A DNA stretch of 64,000 nucleotides. Origin: Wurfbainia villosa. Its lineage: Eukaryota > Streptophyta > Magnoliopsida > Zingiberales > Zingiberaceae. A model generated the notes under the pieces. The model worked only from the letters and a program-made list of their open reading frames with translations. It was not told where the DNA came from and searched no databases. Location of the stretch: assembly GCA_025175895.1 (NCBI GenBank), contig CM046004.1, forward strand, positions 20,571,011 through 20,635,010, read 5' to 3'. This document shows, in pieces, positions 47,221 to 59,129 of the stretch; the stretch's first letter is position 1; the number at the start of each line of letters is the position of its first letter. The translations under genes were made by a program, and so were the position numbers.

Positions 47221-48397
47221 TGTAGGGGATTGGTACGGTCGGCTAGAGGGGGGTGAATAGCCCTCGTTCGTTGGATGTCGTAATTCGTTCGTTCTTTTGC
47301 TCGTCTACACAATCGTTAGCGCAAGCGGAAGCATAAACAATAAAGGCAAAGCAATAAATGAAAATACAAACGCTAACAAAGAATGTAACGTGGTTCACGG
47401 CTACGCCGCTAATCCATGATCCCGATTTGTCCGAGGTGAATCACTCCTTCAAAGCCAATCACTATTGGTCTCTCCTTTGCACCAAGCTAGGTGGAGGTAA
47501 CCTTTTCAATCAAGATCACTCTTCTTACAATAATAATGGAGTAGAAACAAGTAAGAAGAGTTTAGAGCTTGTGGGGCACTAGGAAGATCACTTGGAGCAT
47601 AAGCATTAGCCTCTCAAAGGCTCACACCCTCTCTTTTTATAGAGAGGGTTGATTTCTTCCCGTTGGCCGCCACCAGTCGACTGTCGCCCTTGGCAGTCGA
47701 CTGCCGTCACTACAACGGCCTCCGAACACATCGGATCCCGACCGTTGTAGTCCAACGGATCTCTTAGCGCGATCACGGACCTCACCACGATCAGCGCTTC
47801 CATAATCGACGCCGATCGGCTACGAGTGGTTCTGCGCGATATCCTCCGGGCAATGCGCATTCCATGGAAGTCGACTACGGGCATAAACCCATCGATCGGA
47901 TACCACGAACTCACTCGACCAGAAGCCGATCGCCATGCCATGGCAATGACCGGGTGTGAAAACCCATCCGACACTTGGACAAATGGCCAAGTTTCACCTA
48001 AGAGCTACCCTTCCCCGGGTTATAATCGCTCACTCTCATCTCTCGGAGTCCCTCGCCTTCGAAGTTCTCTTCGTTCTCGGCCACGTCCCTCGGCAGCATC
48101 AGGCACACGACTCTGCAATGCTCCTTCGCGTCTCTTGCCTCGAAGTCTACTTCCTCCGGCTTCACTCCAAGCTTCTCGTCCGACAGTCCCTTGGATGCTC
48201 CAAGCGCACGACTTCCGCAAAGCTATCCTTCACCGACTCAAGGCACGAGTCATGAGATGTGAAACTCGCCACAGCTCCATGTGAGAATTACTAAGTCCTG
48301 CACGACTTCAACGCACATATCAAATCAACATAACACACTAACTTAAACCCTTTGCCACACCATCAAAACCATATTACGGCAAGAGATTGCCCTAACA
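47221..48397 (-). mobile_element. Element G, 5' LTR
   Basis: It pairs with 42955-44144. Exact CAGTCGACTG occurs near 47695, with a variant (CAGTCGACTGTCG) near 47676. The patch 47750-47960 is the most divergent part. The TATA box lies near 47631-47642 on the minus strand. Confidence 0.9.
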
Positions 48398-48402
48398 GGT
48401 GA

Positions 48403-48845
48403 GACATAACTAAGTTATCTCAATTATATTGAGAACTTAGAGACATGTCCTAAAAGTTAGGAAGATAGGGTAAGAGAACAATTATACTAAGTCTTGGGCG
48501 ATTAGCCAAAGCTAACTCAAGATGATGTGTAATGTGGATCTTGACCCTTTTTCTTTTAAAGAGTTACATAAGATGTAATTGGTGAAATATTTCCTACCTA
48601 ATCTTATTAAATCTTGGGCGATTAGCCAAAGCTAACTCAAGGTGAAGTATGATGTGGATCTTGTCCCATATGAATTTGCAGCTGTTGGGCTTGGAGTTAG
48701 TAGTGTGGGCAAAAGACGTTTGCCTACATCCATGACTATCCCCTACCGAAGCTCTGTGATTAAGTGGGAGCATCATTTATTTAAAGACCTAATTACATGA
48801 TTTAGATATGATACATATTTTTGCATTTTACTGTTGTAGATCACC
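48403..48845 (+). mobile_element. Element E leader, part 3, with 120-bp direct repeat
   Basis: The last part of E's leader before gag. The block 48481-48540 recurs at 48601-48660, offset exactly 120 bp, with CTTGGGCGATTAGCC in both. No gene is seen. Confidence 0.75.
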
Positions 48846-51758
48846 ATGTCATCTAACATGTCAAATACTCTCTCTCTGTGATCTGTCCTTGAGAAGGACA
48901 AGCTCAACGGAGCTAATTTCTTAGACTGGTATAGAAACTTGAGGATCGTCCTCAAGAATGAACGAAAACTGTACATCCTAGAGCAACCTCTTCTTGAAGC
49001 ACCCGCCACTACCGCCACTCGTGCGAAGAAAGATGCTTAAAAGAAGCATCAAGATGATGCACTAGATGTATCCTGCCTAATGCTTGCCACCATGAACTCT
49101 GAGCTTCAGAAGCAACATGAGAACATGGATGCACATGATATGGATAAGCACCTGAAACAACTATATCAAGGGCAAGCTAGGCACGAGCGCTTTGAGGTGT
49201 CTAACACCCTATTTGCATGCAAGATGCAAGAAGGAACTCCTATAGGAACTCATGTAGTCAAGATGATTGGGTATGTAGAGAACCTTGAGAGATAAGGATT
49301 TACACTAGGCCAAGAATTAGCCACTGACTTTATTCTGCAATCATTGCAGGAAGGGCAGAGTTAATTTGTCATGAACTATAACATGAATGAAATTGACAAA
49401 TCTCTTCCTGAGATGCTCAACATGTTGAGAATTGCTGAACCCAATCTCAAGAAACCCAAGAGTAGTAACGTACTGATGGTTAAAAAGGGCAAAGAAAAAA
49501 AGGAAGCCTAAAAGCAAGGGTAAGACCCAAGCCAAAGGCAAGGCCAACTCTACTACATCCAAGGCTAAAGGTGGTGTCTAATGAAGGGGACTTCTTCCAC
49601 TACGGTGAGACCAGGCATTGGAAGAGGAATTGTAAGTTATACCTAGAGGAAGTTAAGAAAAAGAGAAGTGAGACTTTTTCCTCAGGCATATATGTTATAG
49701 AAGTTAATTTATATATTTCTTCTTCATGGGTATTAGATACCAGTTGTGCATCATACATTTGTACTAATGTGCAAGGCCTAAGAAAGAGTATATCATTGAC
49801 AAAAGGTGAAGTGGACCTACGTGTAGGCATTGGTGCAAGAGTTGCTACCATAGCTGTAGAACATACTCTTTATATTTGCCTACTAGGCTTATTTTGCAAC
49901 TAGAAGAGTGCTATTGTGTGCCTGCTTTAACTAAGAACATTATCTCTATTTCTTGTTTGGACAAGAGAGGTTTCTCGTTTAAGATAAAGGATAAATGTTG
50001 TTCTATTCATTTAAATGATATATTCTATTGTAGGGCATTTCTTATGAATGGACTCTATGTTTTGGACTTTGAAAACCTAATCTATAACATAAATACCAAA
50101 CGATTCAAATCTAATGATTTGAATCAAACATATCTCTGGCATTGTCGTCTGGGTCACGTAAATGAGAGTCGCATATCCCAACTCCATAAGGATGGATTAT
50201 TGGAGTCATTTGATTTTGAATCATATGAGACATGTGAATCCTGTCTTCTAGGCAAGATGACCAAGACTCCATTTAGTGGAGATGGTGAAAGAGCGATAGA
50301 CTTGTTAGGACTCATACATACTGATGTATGTGACCCTTTTAATATCGCTGCTAGAGGAGGCTATCAACACTTCATCACTTTTATTGATGATGTCAGTAGA
50401 TACGATTTTGTGTATCTCATGAAACACAAGTTAGAATCCTTTAAAAAGTTCAAAGAATTCAAGAGTGAAGTACAAAATTAACTTGGAAAAAGTATTAAGA
50501 TGTTTCGATATGATCGAGGTGGTAAATACCTTAGCCAATAGTTTCGTGACCATCTGACTGAGTGTGGGATCATATCTCAACTCACTCCACCTAGAACACC
50601 ACAATGTAATGGTGTATCTAAATGGAGAAATCATACTTTATTAGATATGGTACGATCAATGATGAGTTAGATTGATCTACCTACTTCCTTCTGGGGATTC
50701 ACTCTAGAGAAAGTTGTCTTTACACTTAATCTCGTTCCATCTAAAGATGTCATAAAGACACCATAAATGATATGGACTGGGAAGAGTCCCAAAATATCTT
50801 TTATGAAGATTTAGAGTTGTGAGGCTTATGTTCGATGTCAAATCTCCGACAAACTAGGCCCCAAATCAGCCAAGTGCTACTTTGTAGGATATCCCAAGTA
50901 AACGAAGGGATATTACTTTTACATTCACACACAAGGCAAAGTGTTTGTCACTAGAAATGTTGTATTTCTAGAAAGAGAGTTCATTTCTAGAATAACAAGT
51001 GGGAGTAAAATCCATCTTAAAGAAGTTCAAGATATAAATAGCACTGAGGTCATGATGGAAATTGAACAGGCACCACAAAGTGTTGTGGATGATGAGATTG
51101 TTGCACAAGAAGTTGTGGAGCAACACCTTGTTCAAGTGGACCAAGCTCTTCGCAAGTCAAATAGGAAAGGTCGTCAGCCTGAGAGATATTTACTTCTCTT
51201 GTCTAACCATGATGACGTTATGCTTGTTGAGTTGAACGAGCCTACATCCTATCAGGAAGCTATGATGAGCATAGATTCTGAGAAATGGCTAGAGGCCATG
51301 AGGTCTGAAATGGAATCCATGTACACTAACCAAGTATGTACTTTGGTTGATCCACCTGAAGAAGTCAAACCCATTGGGTGTAAGTGGGTCTTTAAGAGAA
51401 AGACTAACATGGACGGTCTTATGCATACCTATAAAGGGCGATTGGTAGCTAAAGGTTTCAAGCATATTTATGGTATTGACTATGATGAAACATTTTCACC
51501 AATTGTGATGCTTAAGTCTATTCAGATCATGCTTGCTATAGCAGCTTACCATGATTATGAGATCTGGCAAATGGATGTCAAAACTGCGTTTCTGAATAGA
51601 AACCTACTCGAGGATGTGTACATGACACAACCTGAGGGTTTGTATATCCAAAGCACGCTGGAAAGGTATGCAAGCTGCAAAGGTCCATTTATGATTTAAA
51701 GCAAGCATCAAGAAGCTGGAATCTTCAATTCGATGATTAGATCAAAGAGTTTGATTTC
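48846..51758 (+). pseudogene. Element E gag-pol, degenerate and cut by H
   Basis: Ty1/copia polyprotein remnants. Gag starts MSSNMSNTLS at 48846 and has many stops; the copia-type Gag core with NMDAHDMDKHLKQLY is near 49117. The knuckle is degraded, the usual CxxC...H..C reading as FFHYGETRHWKRNC near 49589. Protease has lost its catalytic glycine, VLDTSCASYI near 49732. Pre-integrase YLWHCRLGH and integrase with HTDVCDP and FIDDVSR lie at 50120-50480. The reverse transcriptase N-terminal half, with KWVFKRK and YDETFSPIVMLKS, runs 51240-51690. H inserted at 51758 before the YxDD site, so the rest lies beyond the window. Several frame changes occur; it is inactive. Confidence 0.88.
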
Positions 51759-53461
51759 TGTTGGTGCAATCGGCCCAGGTCACGATTGATTAGACTCAAG
51801 TTTGACTCGAGTAGTGGTTTGATGTTTGACAATGAGTTGACTATTTTTTGACAATGGGTTGACTATATGGTTAACATGGGATTGACAATATGATGGAGAA
51901 GTCTAAGTGGGACACTTGGTAATGGAAAGTCCAAGTCTTGTGTACTTGGCATGGAAAGTCCAATCCTTGGGTACTTGGTATGGAAAGTCCAAGCATGGGT
52001 CTTGACAAGGCAAAGTCCAAGCTTGAGTCTTGGCAATTGGAAAGTCCAATATGGGTTGGCATGGAAAGTCTAATCATGGATCTTGGCAAGGGAATGTCCA
52101 AGCTTGAGTCTTGGCAAATGGAAAGTCCAACATGTATTGGCAAGGGAAGTCCAAGGGTTGATATTGGCGGTGTAAAATCCAAGCGGGAGTCTTGACAACA
52201 TAAGTCCAATGGTTTGGCAGTGTAAAATCCAAGCAGGTGTCCTGGTAGCATAAATTCAATGGTTTGGAGGTGTAATGTCCAAGTGATAGTCTTGGCAGCG
52301 CAAGTCCATATGTGCCTTAGCGGTATAGACTAGCTTAGCATGACAATAGCCGATGGAAGCACCTGAAGGTTAGCATATGGATGAATAAGTCATGGATGAC
52401 TTGGAGGGATCCGATAGGCGTGAGGCTGATGGAGGTGGCTAGAAGTCTTAGGTCTAGGCTAAGGGTGGTCTAGCAAGTATGAGGGCATCAAACTTGGGAT
52501 TAAACCTCATAGTTGAGGTTATCAATTGACTAGGGTTATGGACCAGTCGACTAGTCAAGTATTTTGACACTTGGCAGGCGAGTTGACCCTAAGCAATCGA
52601 CTGGGAATATGACCAGTCGACTGGCCGGGAGTCGACTAGCATTCGACTGCAGTCACATAGCCATGGCAATCGACTTCTAGCATTGGGCATTCGATTGATG
52701 GCTTGATCAGTCGACTGACATGAAGATCAGTTGACTAATAGTCGAGGAAATGAGCACAAAATATTTTCGAGTCAACTGCTATGGTTTGACAGTCGAGTGG
52801 AAGCATAATCAGTCGACTAATGGGTATGATGAGTCAACTGATGGTCTATCTGTTGGAATGTATCCAATGTGGATCGAGTTGTTGTCTCACAATGACTACA
52901 GGAGCAGTCGACTGATGGTCTTGAGCAGTCGACTACTAGGTAGAATCCAACCCGAGTTGCAGCTTTTAAAGGAGCTCATGGAGGAGGATTTTTGCAACTA
53001 TTCTTGAACCAATTTAAAGGGGATTTGTTGTTGCAATATAGACCTTCAAGACTCTTCACAAGCAACCAAAGATTAAGCATTCAAGTTCACATTTGTAAAG
53101 GTTTCTTTACTTGTATTTGTGTAGTTTACTTGTATTCGCTTGTATTCATTTTTTATTGTTGTAAGATCATTTGTACGTGGTTTCTCCGCCTCCAGATTGT
53201 TCCAAGAAGGAGTGTTTATTGTTTAGTGGTGTTGTGCATCGCTAGGGCTCATTCGAGCCCAACCCATGGAGTAGGAACACTAAGGTTCTGAACCACGTTA
53301 TATCTTGTGTATTGTGTGCATGTGTTGTGTAATTGTTTTTGTTTATCATTATATATTCCGCTGCGTAAACTAACACTTGTAGCAAGCACGCGATCGATTT
53401 CCATCCGAGCGACGAACACGCTATTCAACCCCTCCCCTCTAGCGACGTCCAATTCCTAACA
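51759..53461 (+). mobile_element. Element H, 5' LTR (gag-only family near B)
   Basis: It begins TGTTGGTGCAATCGGC, like B, and ends CCAATTCCTAACA. It has a minisatellite at 51898-52300, a CAGTCGACTG-rich block at 52540-52935, and then the conserved 3' part. The five bases before it, ATTTC (51754-51758), should be the target duplication; the partner is outside the window. H is related to B but clearly diverged. Confidence 0.88.
51898..52300 (+). repeat. U3 tandem repeat, H 5' LTR (about 15 units)
   Basis: Units resemble those of B: GGAAAGTCCAAG plus a variable CTTGAGTCTTGGCA half, 27-30 bp apart. The H 3' LTR has about 13 (57205-57560). Frames left open across the array are not genes. Confidence 0.8.
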
Positions 53462-53463
53462 AG

Positions 53464-53476
53464 TGGTATTAGAGCG
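53464..53476 (+). promoter_or_regulatory. Primer-binding site of element H
   Basis: TGGTATTAGAGCG has one change (C to T) from the usual TGGTATCAGAGC. Confidence 0.75.
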
Positions 53477-53527
53477 AGGCTGCTCTTCAAGGTTTAACAA
53501 CAAAGGGAGCATGCTAGAGGAAGGAAA

Positions 53528-55256
53528 ATGATAGTAGAAGAAATATTGGGGGATGATATCAACATGCCGCCATCATACAAACTCTATGGAGCAAAGGATT
53601 TTGTGCTATGGGCAGTAAGGATGAAATATTTCCTTATGTGCGATTATGATAATTGGATTAGTGTGATGGTAGGGTTCGATGATCCAAAGGACGAAGAAGG
53701 AAAAAGGCTTAAGAAGAAGAAATGGAGCAAAAACAAATCTGATACTACAACATAAATAACAAGGTAATGGGTATATTACTTAGTGTAATCCCTAATGATA
53801 TTTTGATCAATATAAGAGATTGTAAAGATGCCAAGGACCTTTGGAGCAAGTTGGAAAAATATCATGAAAATCCATCACCGACTCATGTAGTAGAGGGGAA
53901 GTCCGAGGAGGAGTCTGGGGAGGAGTCCGAAGAGGAGTGCTCGTCCTCTCAAGATCAAGAAGAAACAAGCACATCATCATCTCAAGAGCTTACAAAATTG
54001 GAGGTTGATAGGGAATCAACATCCGGAACGGAAGAGGTGGAAGAGGTAGTGGAAGCCTCCACCTCTAGGATTGAGGGGGAGGAGACTAGGCCATCTTCAA
54101 TACCAGAGCCAACTCAAGAGGAACCATCTACCTCCGGTCGAGAAGATAAAGAAGTCCAAAAGTCCACCTCCATTGACCTAGGTAACTCAAGCAATTTAGT
54201 TATAAACAAAATTCATATAATATGTTTTGACTGTAGGGAAGCCGGAGACTATAAGAGCAAGTGTCTGAAGAAGGTCAAGAAGGCCCAACCGGCACCAAAA
54301 ATCAAGGATGCCAGTTACGCAATTAGGAAGAGCAAGGAGCACATGGTGTGCTTCAAGTGCCAACAACCGGGGCATTATAGGAGTCAATGCCCTAGGGGGA
54401 GGAAGAAAGGGCAAGAAGGAGCATCACATGTAGGGGGAGCCTCTAAGGCAAACCCTAAGGGATATTTTAGTAATGCACCTTCTTTAAGTCATAGGCAAAA
54501 GCATGGTATGAGTAATCTTGCTATTTATCACGAAAAGCATGCTAGAAAAAATAGATTTTATTGCCTAGGTGCTAAGAGTCTTAATTTTAGAAATAAGAAG
54601 AAATTTGAGACTAATATCCCTAAAACAATCCTACCTAAGAAATGTATTAAGAAGGTAGAAGACTATTTAGGCATTAACCCTAAGAAGGGTAGGCATATGC
54701 CTAGGAGGAATTCTTCCCAAAGGATAAATGAAAAATTAAAATAGTGACGATTTGAGTTAGAGAACCAAGCCTTGAGGTCAAGGCTTGAGTAACTTGAAAA
54801 TACCTTTAAAAAATGCAAACTCAAATGCAAGGAGTAAATAGTTAAAGCCTAGGGTCTAAGAGTCAACCTAGGGTCTAGGAGGAAAGGCTCATCTATGGGA
54901 AATAAAGGTTTGGGTTACAAACCTAAGCCCAAGAAGACATACTATAGTGTTCCATTCGATTATGGAACACAACCTAGGTCTAGGAGAACCAAGGTTACTA
55001 GGGAAGTTATCTCTAATGCTAACCAAGTGTGCACCTAGTGGCTAAGGTTTCAAGGAAACCTTAGGAAGACACTAAGAAGGTTACAAGGGGAGTCACCCCT
55101 AGAGTTAACCTAGGCAAGACCACAATGACCATGGCTACCAAGCCTAGGAGGGGCATTAGGAGGGTATCTTGGGAGGTCATCCATAAGGAATACCTAGTAA
55201 ACCCAAGGAGCTCCAATAGGTATTGGGTTCCTAGGAGCGTGATCGATTCACACTAA
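53528..55256 (+). pseudogene. Element H gag, frameshifted
   Basis: Gag starts MIVEEILGDDIN at 53528. A one-base loss near 53735 shifts the frame, ending that segment at 53755. The proper frame resumes at 53767 (MGILLSVIPNDIL) and is open to 54744. It contains Ser/Glu-rich acid blocks and two CCHC knuckles, CFDCREAGDYKSKC (His replaced by Asp) near 54223 and the complete CFKCQQPGHYRSQC near 54349. The tail to 55256 is broken but keeps the KGLGYKPKPK, KEYLVNPRSSNRYWVPRS order of the family. No pol follows. Confidence 0.85.
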
Positions 55257-57112
55257 ATGGGTTAGGTTGTGTCAACCTTGAATGGATGGGTAGTTAACCA
55301 AACCATAGCAAAGTTGACACTTTAGGTCATTTTTAAGGTTATGGGTACCTTGGAAATAAGTTTGAATCTTTAATCCTAAAAGATGTCTAGGATTTGCCAA
55401 TATATTTTGATAAGTATGGAAAATTGATCAAATTGGCACAAATTAGGTCTAGAGGTCTTGGTGTGCTATTTTGAATTTTTGGCACACTTGGGAGAAGAGT
55501 GGTAATATGGAAAAATAAACTTAATCCTAACAAATAGCAACTAATATTAAAATTTAGGTATTTTTATACCTTATATTTTATTTGACATGATTTGATTGTC
55601 ATATACCATGTCATGATATCATATTCATTTAAATCATATAAAATATCATGATTAATTTCTAGGGTTTAGTTTTGTGTCATGTATGTTTAGTTTTTATTTA
55701 TATGCCATGACAACATGATTTTTGGCACATGCTTATTTATATTATCATTTATTCCGTGATCATTCCATGCATTAAGTAAAATTGATTTAAGGACAATTGT
55801 CATGACTTGAAGTCTCATGTATAAGGGAATCAAGTAGTGTTGCCTTAGGAAATGCATGAGGTCTTAGATTAGGATGAACAAAACCCACATCTCACATCAA
55901 ATTTATATGTGTGTGTTTTCAAACACCTTATACATATGTGAGATGCTATGAAATGAGTTAAGTTCAAGGTGAATAGTTTTTGCATCTAGATGAACTTAAA
56001 CTCATCTTATACCATGGGTCGATCATGGGGTAAGCTAATGTGCAAGTCATGTGCATTGACCCCATTGATCATGATCCAATATAGGTTTTCAAAAACATTT
56101 TTAAAATAATTTTAGAAAACCTTGGTGAAGTCTATCTTTTGATAGCAATTACCATTGATAGAGTTGATACAAAGTAGGGTCAAAACATTGAAATTTTAAA
56201 TGGTTTTGAACTTTGTGTCAATCTCCTATTTTTATGGGTATTTTATTTTTCAAATATTTTTCACCCATAATGATTGTTATAAGTAGTATACGTATGAAGT
56301 TTCAATATTTTTCAAAATACGTATATTTACTTATGTATTTCTCAATCTCAATTTCTGAAATTGAATTTCTGCATTTGCAGAAATCAATCGACTGCCACTT
56401 ATGTCAGTTGACTGGCGTCAAGAGCAGTCGACTGGTGACTGTAAGAGTTGACTTCCAACGTTGATTTTGGATAAACAAGGATGTTTAGCCCATGTTTCAA
56501 CTATGTTAGGCTACCCTAACTGCTCTTAACCCTAGGATATGCTTTGGAAAGCATTAGAAAGGGTGAAAATCCATTGGATATGGATTAGGAGAGTTGTTTG
56601 GGTGTGTATCAATTTTAAGGTGTGTGAAAGTTCAAGGTTGAACTTTTAACCTTAATTTTGATGGTTTAGTGTTCCTATAGGCTTAGGGACTTTCCAAAGA
56701 CATTGTTGGTACAATAGTCAAGGGGGAGCAAGCCTTTAGAGGGAGGTTATCGATCATGGGTTGATGGATATGTTCTTCCTCATGAGCGGGAGAATTTTGA
56801 GAATGTGAAATGCCCAATTTAGAAATTGAGAGAGTTTGAAGGATTGCCTCTCTTTAGTGATATGGGGCTTATCACTAGGAAGAGTGAAGGCATCCTAGAT
56901 ATTTTTGGACTAAGGGAGAGATTGTAAGATCTCATTGGGATATGAGACATTGACACCCATGGGGAGAGTGCCTTTTTAATGTATGTCAAAAAGGGGGAGA
57001 ATTGATGTTGGAGAAGTTGAGATTCCCAATTTGGATAATTGGGAGGGTTGGATTGAGTTAGTGTTCTAACTCAAAGATGTTGGTTTTTGTCAAACATCAA
57101 AAAGGGGGAGAT
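55257..57112 (+). mobile_element. Element H, pol-less spacer and polypurine tracts
   Basis: 1.86 kb with no credible gene, co-linear with B's spacer. It contains the hairpin (55888-55945), the shared block after it, a cluster of CAGTCGACTG and variants (56388-56455), and purine tracts near 56720, 56990 and 57099. The last one (AAAAAGGGGGAGA) abuts the 3' LTR. Confidence 0.8.
55888..55945 (+). other. Conserved spacer hairpin, copy in H
   Basis: Arms CATCTCACAT (55888-55897) and ATGTGAGATG (55936-55945) are identical to B's and also enclose 38 nt, while the loop differs at many positions. Confidence 0.75.
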
Positions 57113-57934
57113 TGTTGATGCAATCGGCCCAGGTCACAATTGACCAGACTCGAGTAGTGGTTTGATGTTAGTGTTTTGATGTTTGACATTGATGTTTGAC
57201 AATGAGTTTGGCAATGAAAAGTCCAAGTCTTGTGTACTTGGCATGGAAATTCCAAGTCTTGGGTACTTGGCATGGAAACTCCAAGCTTGAGTCTTAGCAT
57301 TTGGAAAGTCCAACATGGGTTGGCATGGAAAGTCCAAGCATGGGTCTTGGCAAGGGAAAGCCCAAGCTTGAGTCTTGGCAAATGGAAAGTACAACATGTG
57401 TTGGCAAGGGAAGTCAAAGGGTTGATATTGGCGATGTAAAGTCCAAGCGGGAGTCTTGGCAGCATAAGTCCAATTGTTTGACGACGTAAAGTTCAAGCGG
57501 GAGTCTTGAAATCATATGTCCAATGGTTTGGCGGTGTAAAGCCCAAGTGGTAGTCTTGGCAGCTTAGCATGACAATAGCCGATGGAATCATATGAAGACT
57601 AGTGTATGGATGAACATGTCATGGATGACATTGAGGGATCTGATAGGCGTGAGGTTGACAAAAGTGGCGAGAAGGCTTAGGTCCAGGCTAAGTATGAGGG
57701 CATCATACATGGGGTTAAACCTTATGGTTGAGATTATCAGTCAACTGGGGTTATGGACCAGTTGAATGGTCAAATGTTTTGACACTTGGCAGCTGAGTAG
57801 ACTCTGAGCGGCGATCGATTATATGACGATCGGCGAGTCGATCGGCCCGCATTCAGATGTGTATCCTTAGAAGTCGACTGCTAAAATTGTCCAGTCGACT
57901 TATGGCTTGATCAGTCAACTTTTGTGGAGATCAA
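57113..57934 (+). mobile_element. Element H, 3' LTR, first part
   Basis: It begins TGTTGATGCAATCGGC and repeats the 5' LTR with a minisatellite at 57205-57560. Positions 57805-57850 carry CGATCGG-type sequence where the 5' LTR has the CAGTCGACTG block. It is cut at 57934 by J; ATCAA (57930-57934) is the presumed duplication. Confidence 0.85.
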
Positions 57935-59129
57935 TGTTGGAACGTCGGTGGCTGGCTAGAGGGGGGTGAATAGCCCTAAATTGTCGTACGGTGGAATTCA
58001 TTCATTGATTGTGTACAAATAAGATTAGCGCTAGCATAAATATAAAAGACAATACAAAGGCAATGCTAACAAACCGATATAACGTAGTTCACAGCCTTGC
58101 CGGTAATCCATGGACCGATTTGTTCCAGGTGAATCACACCTTGAACTTTCCACTAGTCTCTCCTTTGCACCAAGCTAGGTGGAGGTAACCTTTCTTACAC
58201 AAGAATCACTCCTCTTACAATATAATTGAAATAAGCTCAAGGAAGAGGATTGAAAACGTTTGGACACTTGAGAGGATGTTTAGAGTAGAAGCATTAGACT
58301 CCTCAAGTGTCCAAAGGCCCCATTTTATAGAGAAGAACTCATTCTTCTCGTTGGGTGCCTGGCAGTCGACTAATGCCTCGATCAGTGGACTGCTCCTGTA
58401 TCCGTTGCCCAATAATGGCTTCTTCCACGTTGGATTTCATCCAACGGCTCCCACATCAGTTGACTGATCATCCCATCAGTCGACTGATGGAGCTACCAGT
58501 CGAGTGCTGGAAGCAAGCACTCGACTGATCAACATTCTGTGCCCGAAACCCTTGTAACCCGGTTGGTGATGCCATCATCCGATCGGTAGTCAGTTTCATC
58601 GATCTCGCCAATCCTTGGCGATCGGCGGTGGTTTCATCGATCTCCAATCCTTGGCGATCGGTGATGAGATACAAATGGACTCGGTAGTAGACTAATGTCG
58701 GTAAATCTCATCCGACACTTATCCAAATGGCCAAGTTTCACCTAATGAGCTACTTACATGTTACTCATTCTCTCATCTCACTTGAAGTCCCTCGCCGAAG
58801 CTCTCTTCATTCGCGGTCACGTCTCTCGATAGCACCAAGCGCACAGCTTCGCAATGCTCCTTCGCGTCTCTTGCCCTCGAAGTCTGTTTCCTTAGCTTCG
58901 CTTCAAGTCATCTCGACCGGCGGTCCCTCGGATGCATCAAGCGCACAGCTTCGCAATGCTCCTTCGCCAACTCAAGCATGAGGTTGTGAGAGGTGAAACT
59001 CGCCAATGCTCCATGTGCAAACTACTAAGTTTTGCAAGACTTCAATCCACATATCAAATCCATATCAAACCTTACTTAAACCCTTTGCCACACACATCAA
59101 AACCATAACATGGGTTGATTGCCCTAACA
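57935..59129 (-). mobile_element. Element J, 3' LTR (F/G-related)
   Basis: It runs TGTTGGAACGTCGGTGG to GATTGCCCTAACA in plus-strand reading. Minus-strand TATA-like CTATAAAAT lies near 58322-58330. CAGTCGACTG is near 58477 with variants around it, and a CGATCGG patch is at 58560-58680. It is more diverged from F and G than they are from each other. Confidence 0.88.

Larger units (their letters stand above)
42955..48397 (-). mobile_element. Element G, gag-only SIRE-like element
   Basis: A perfect duplication GGTGA flanks it (42950-42954 and 48398-48402). On the minus strand: 5' LTR 48397-47221, primer site 47206-47218, gag remnant, 1.3-kb spacer, purine tract, 3' LTR 44144-42955. It is a close relative of F with more decay in gag. 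No pol is present. Confidence 0.93.
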
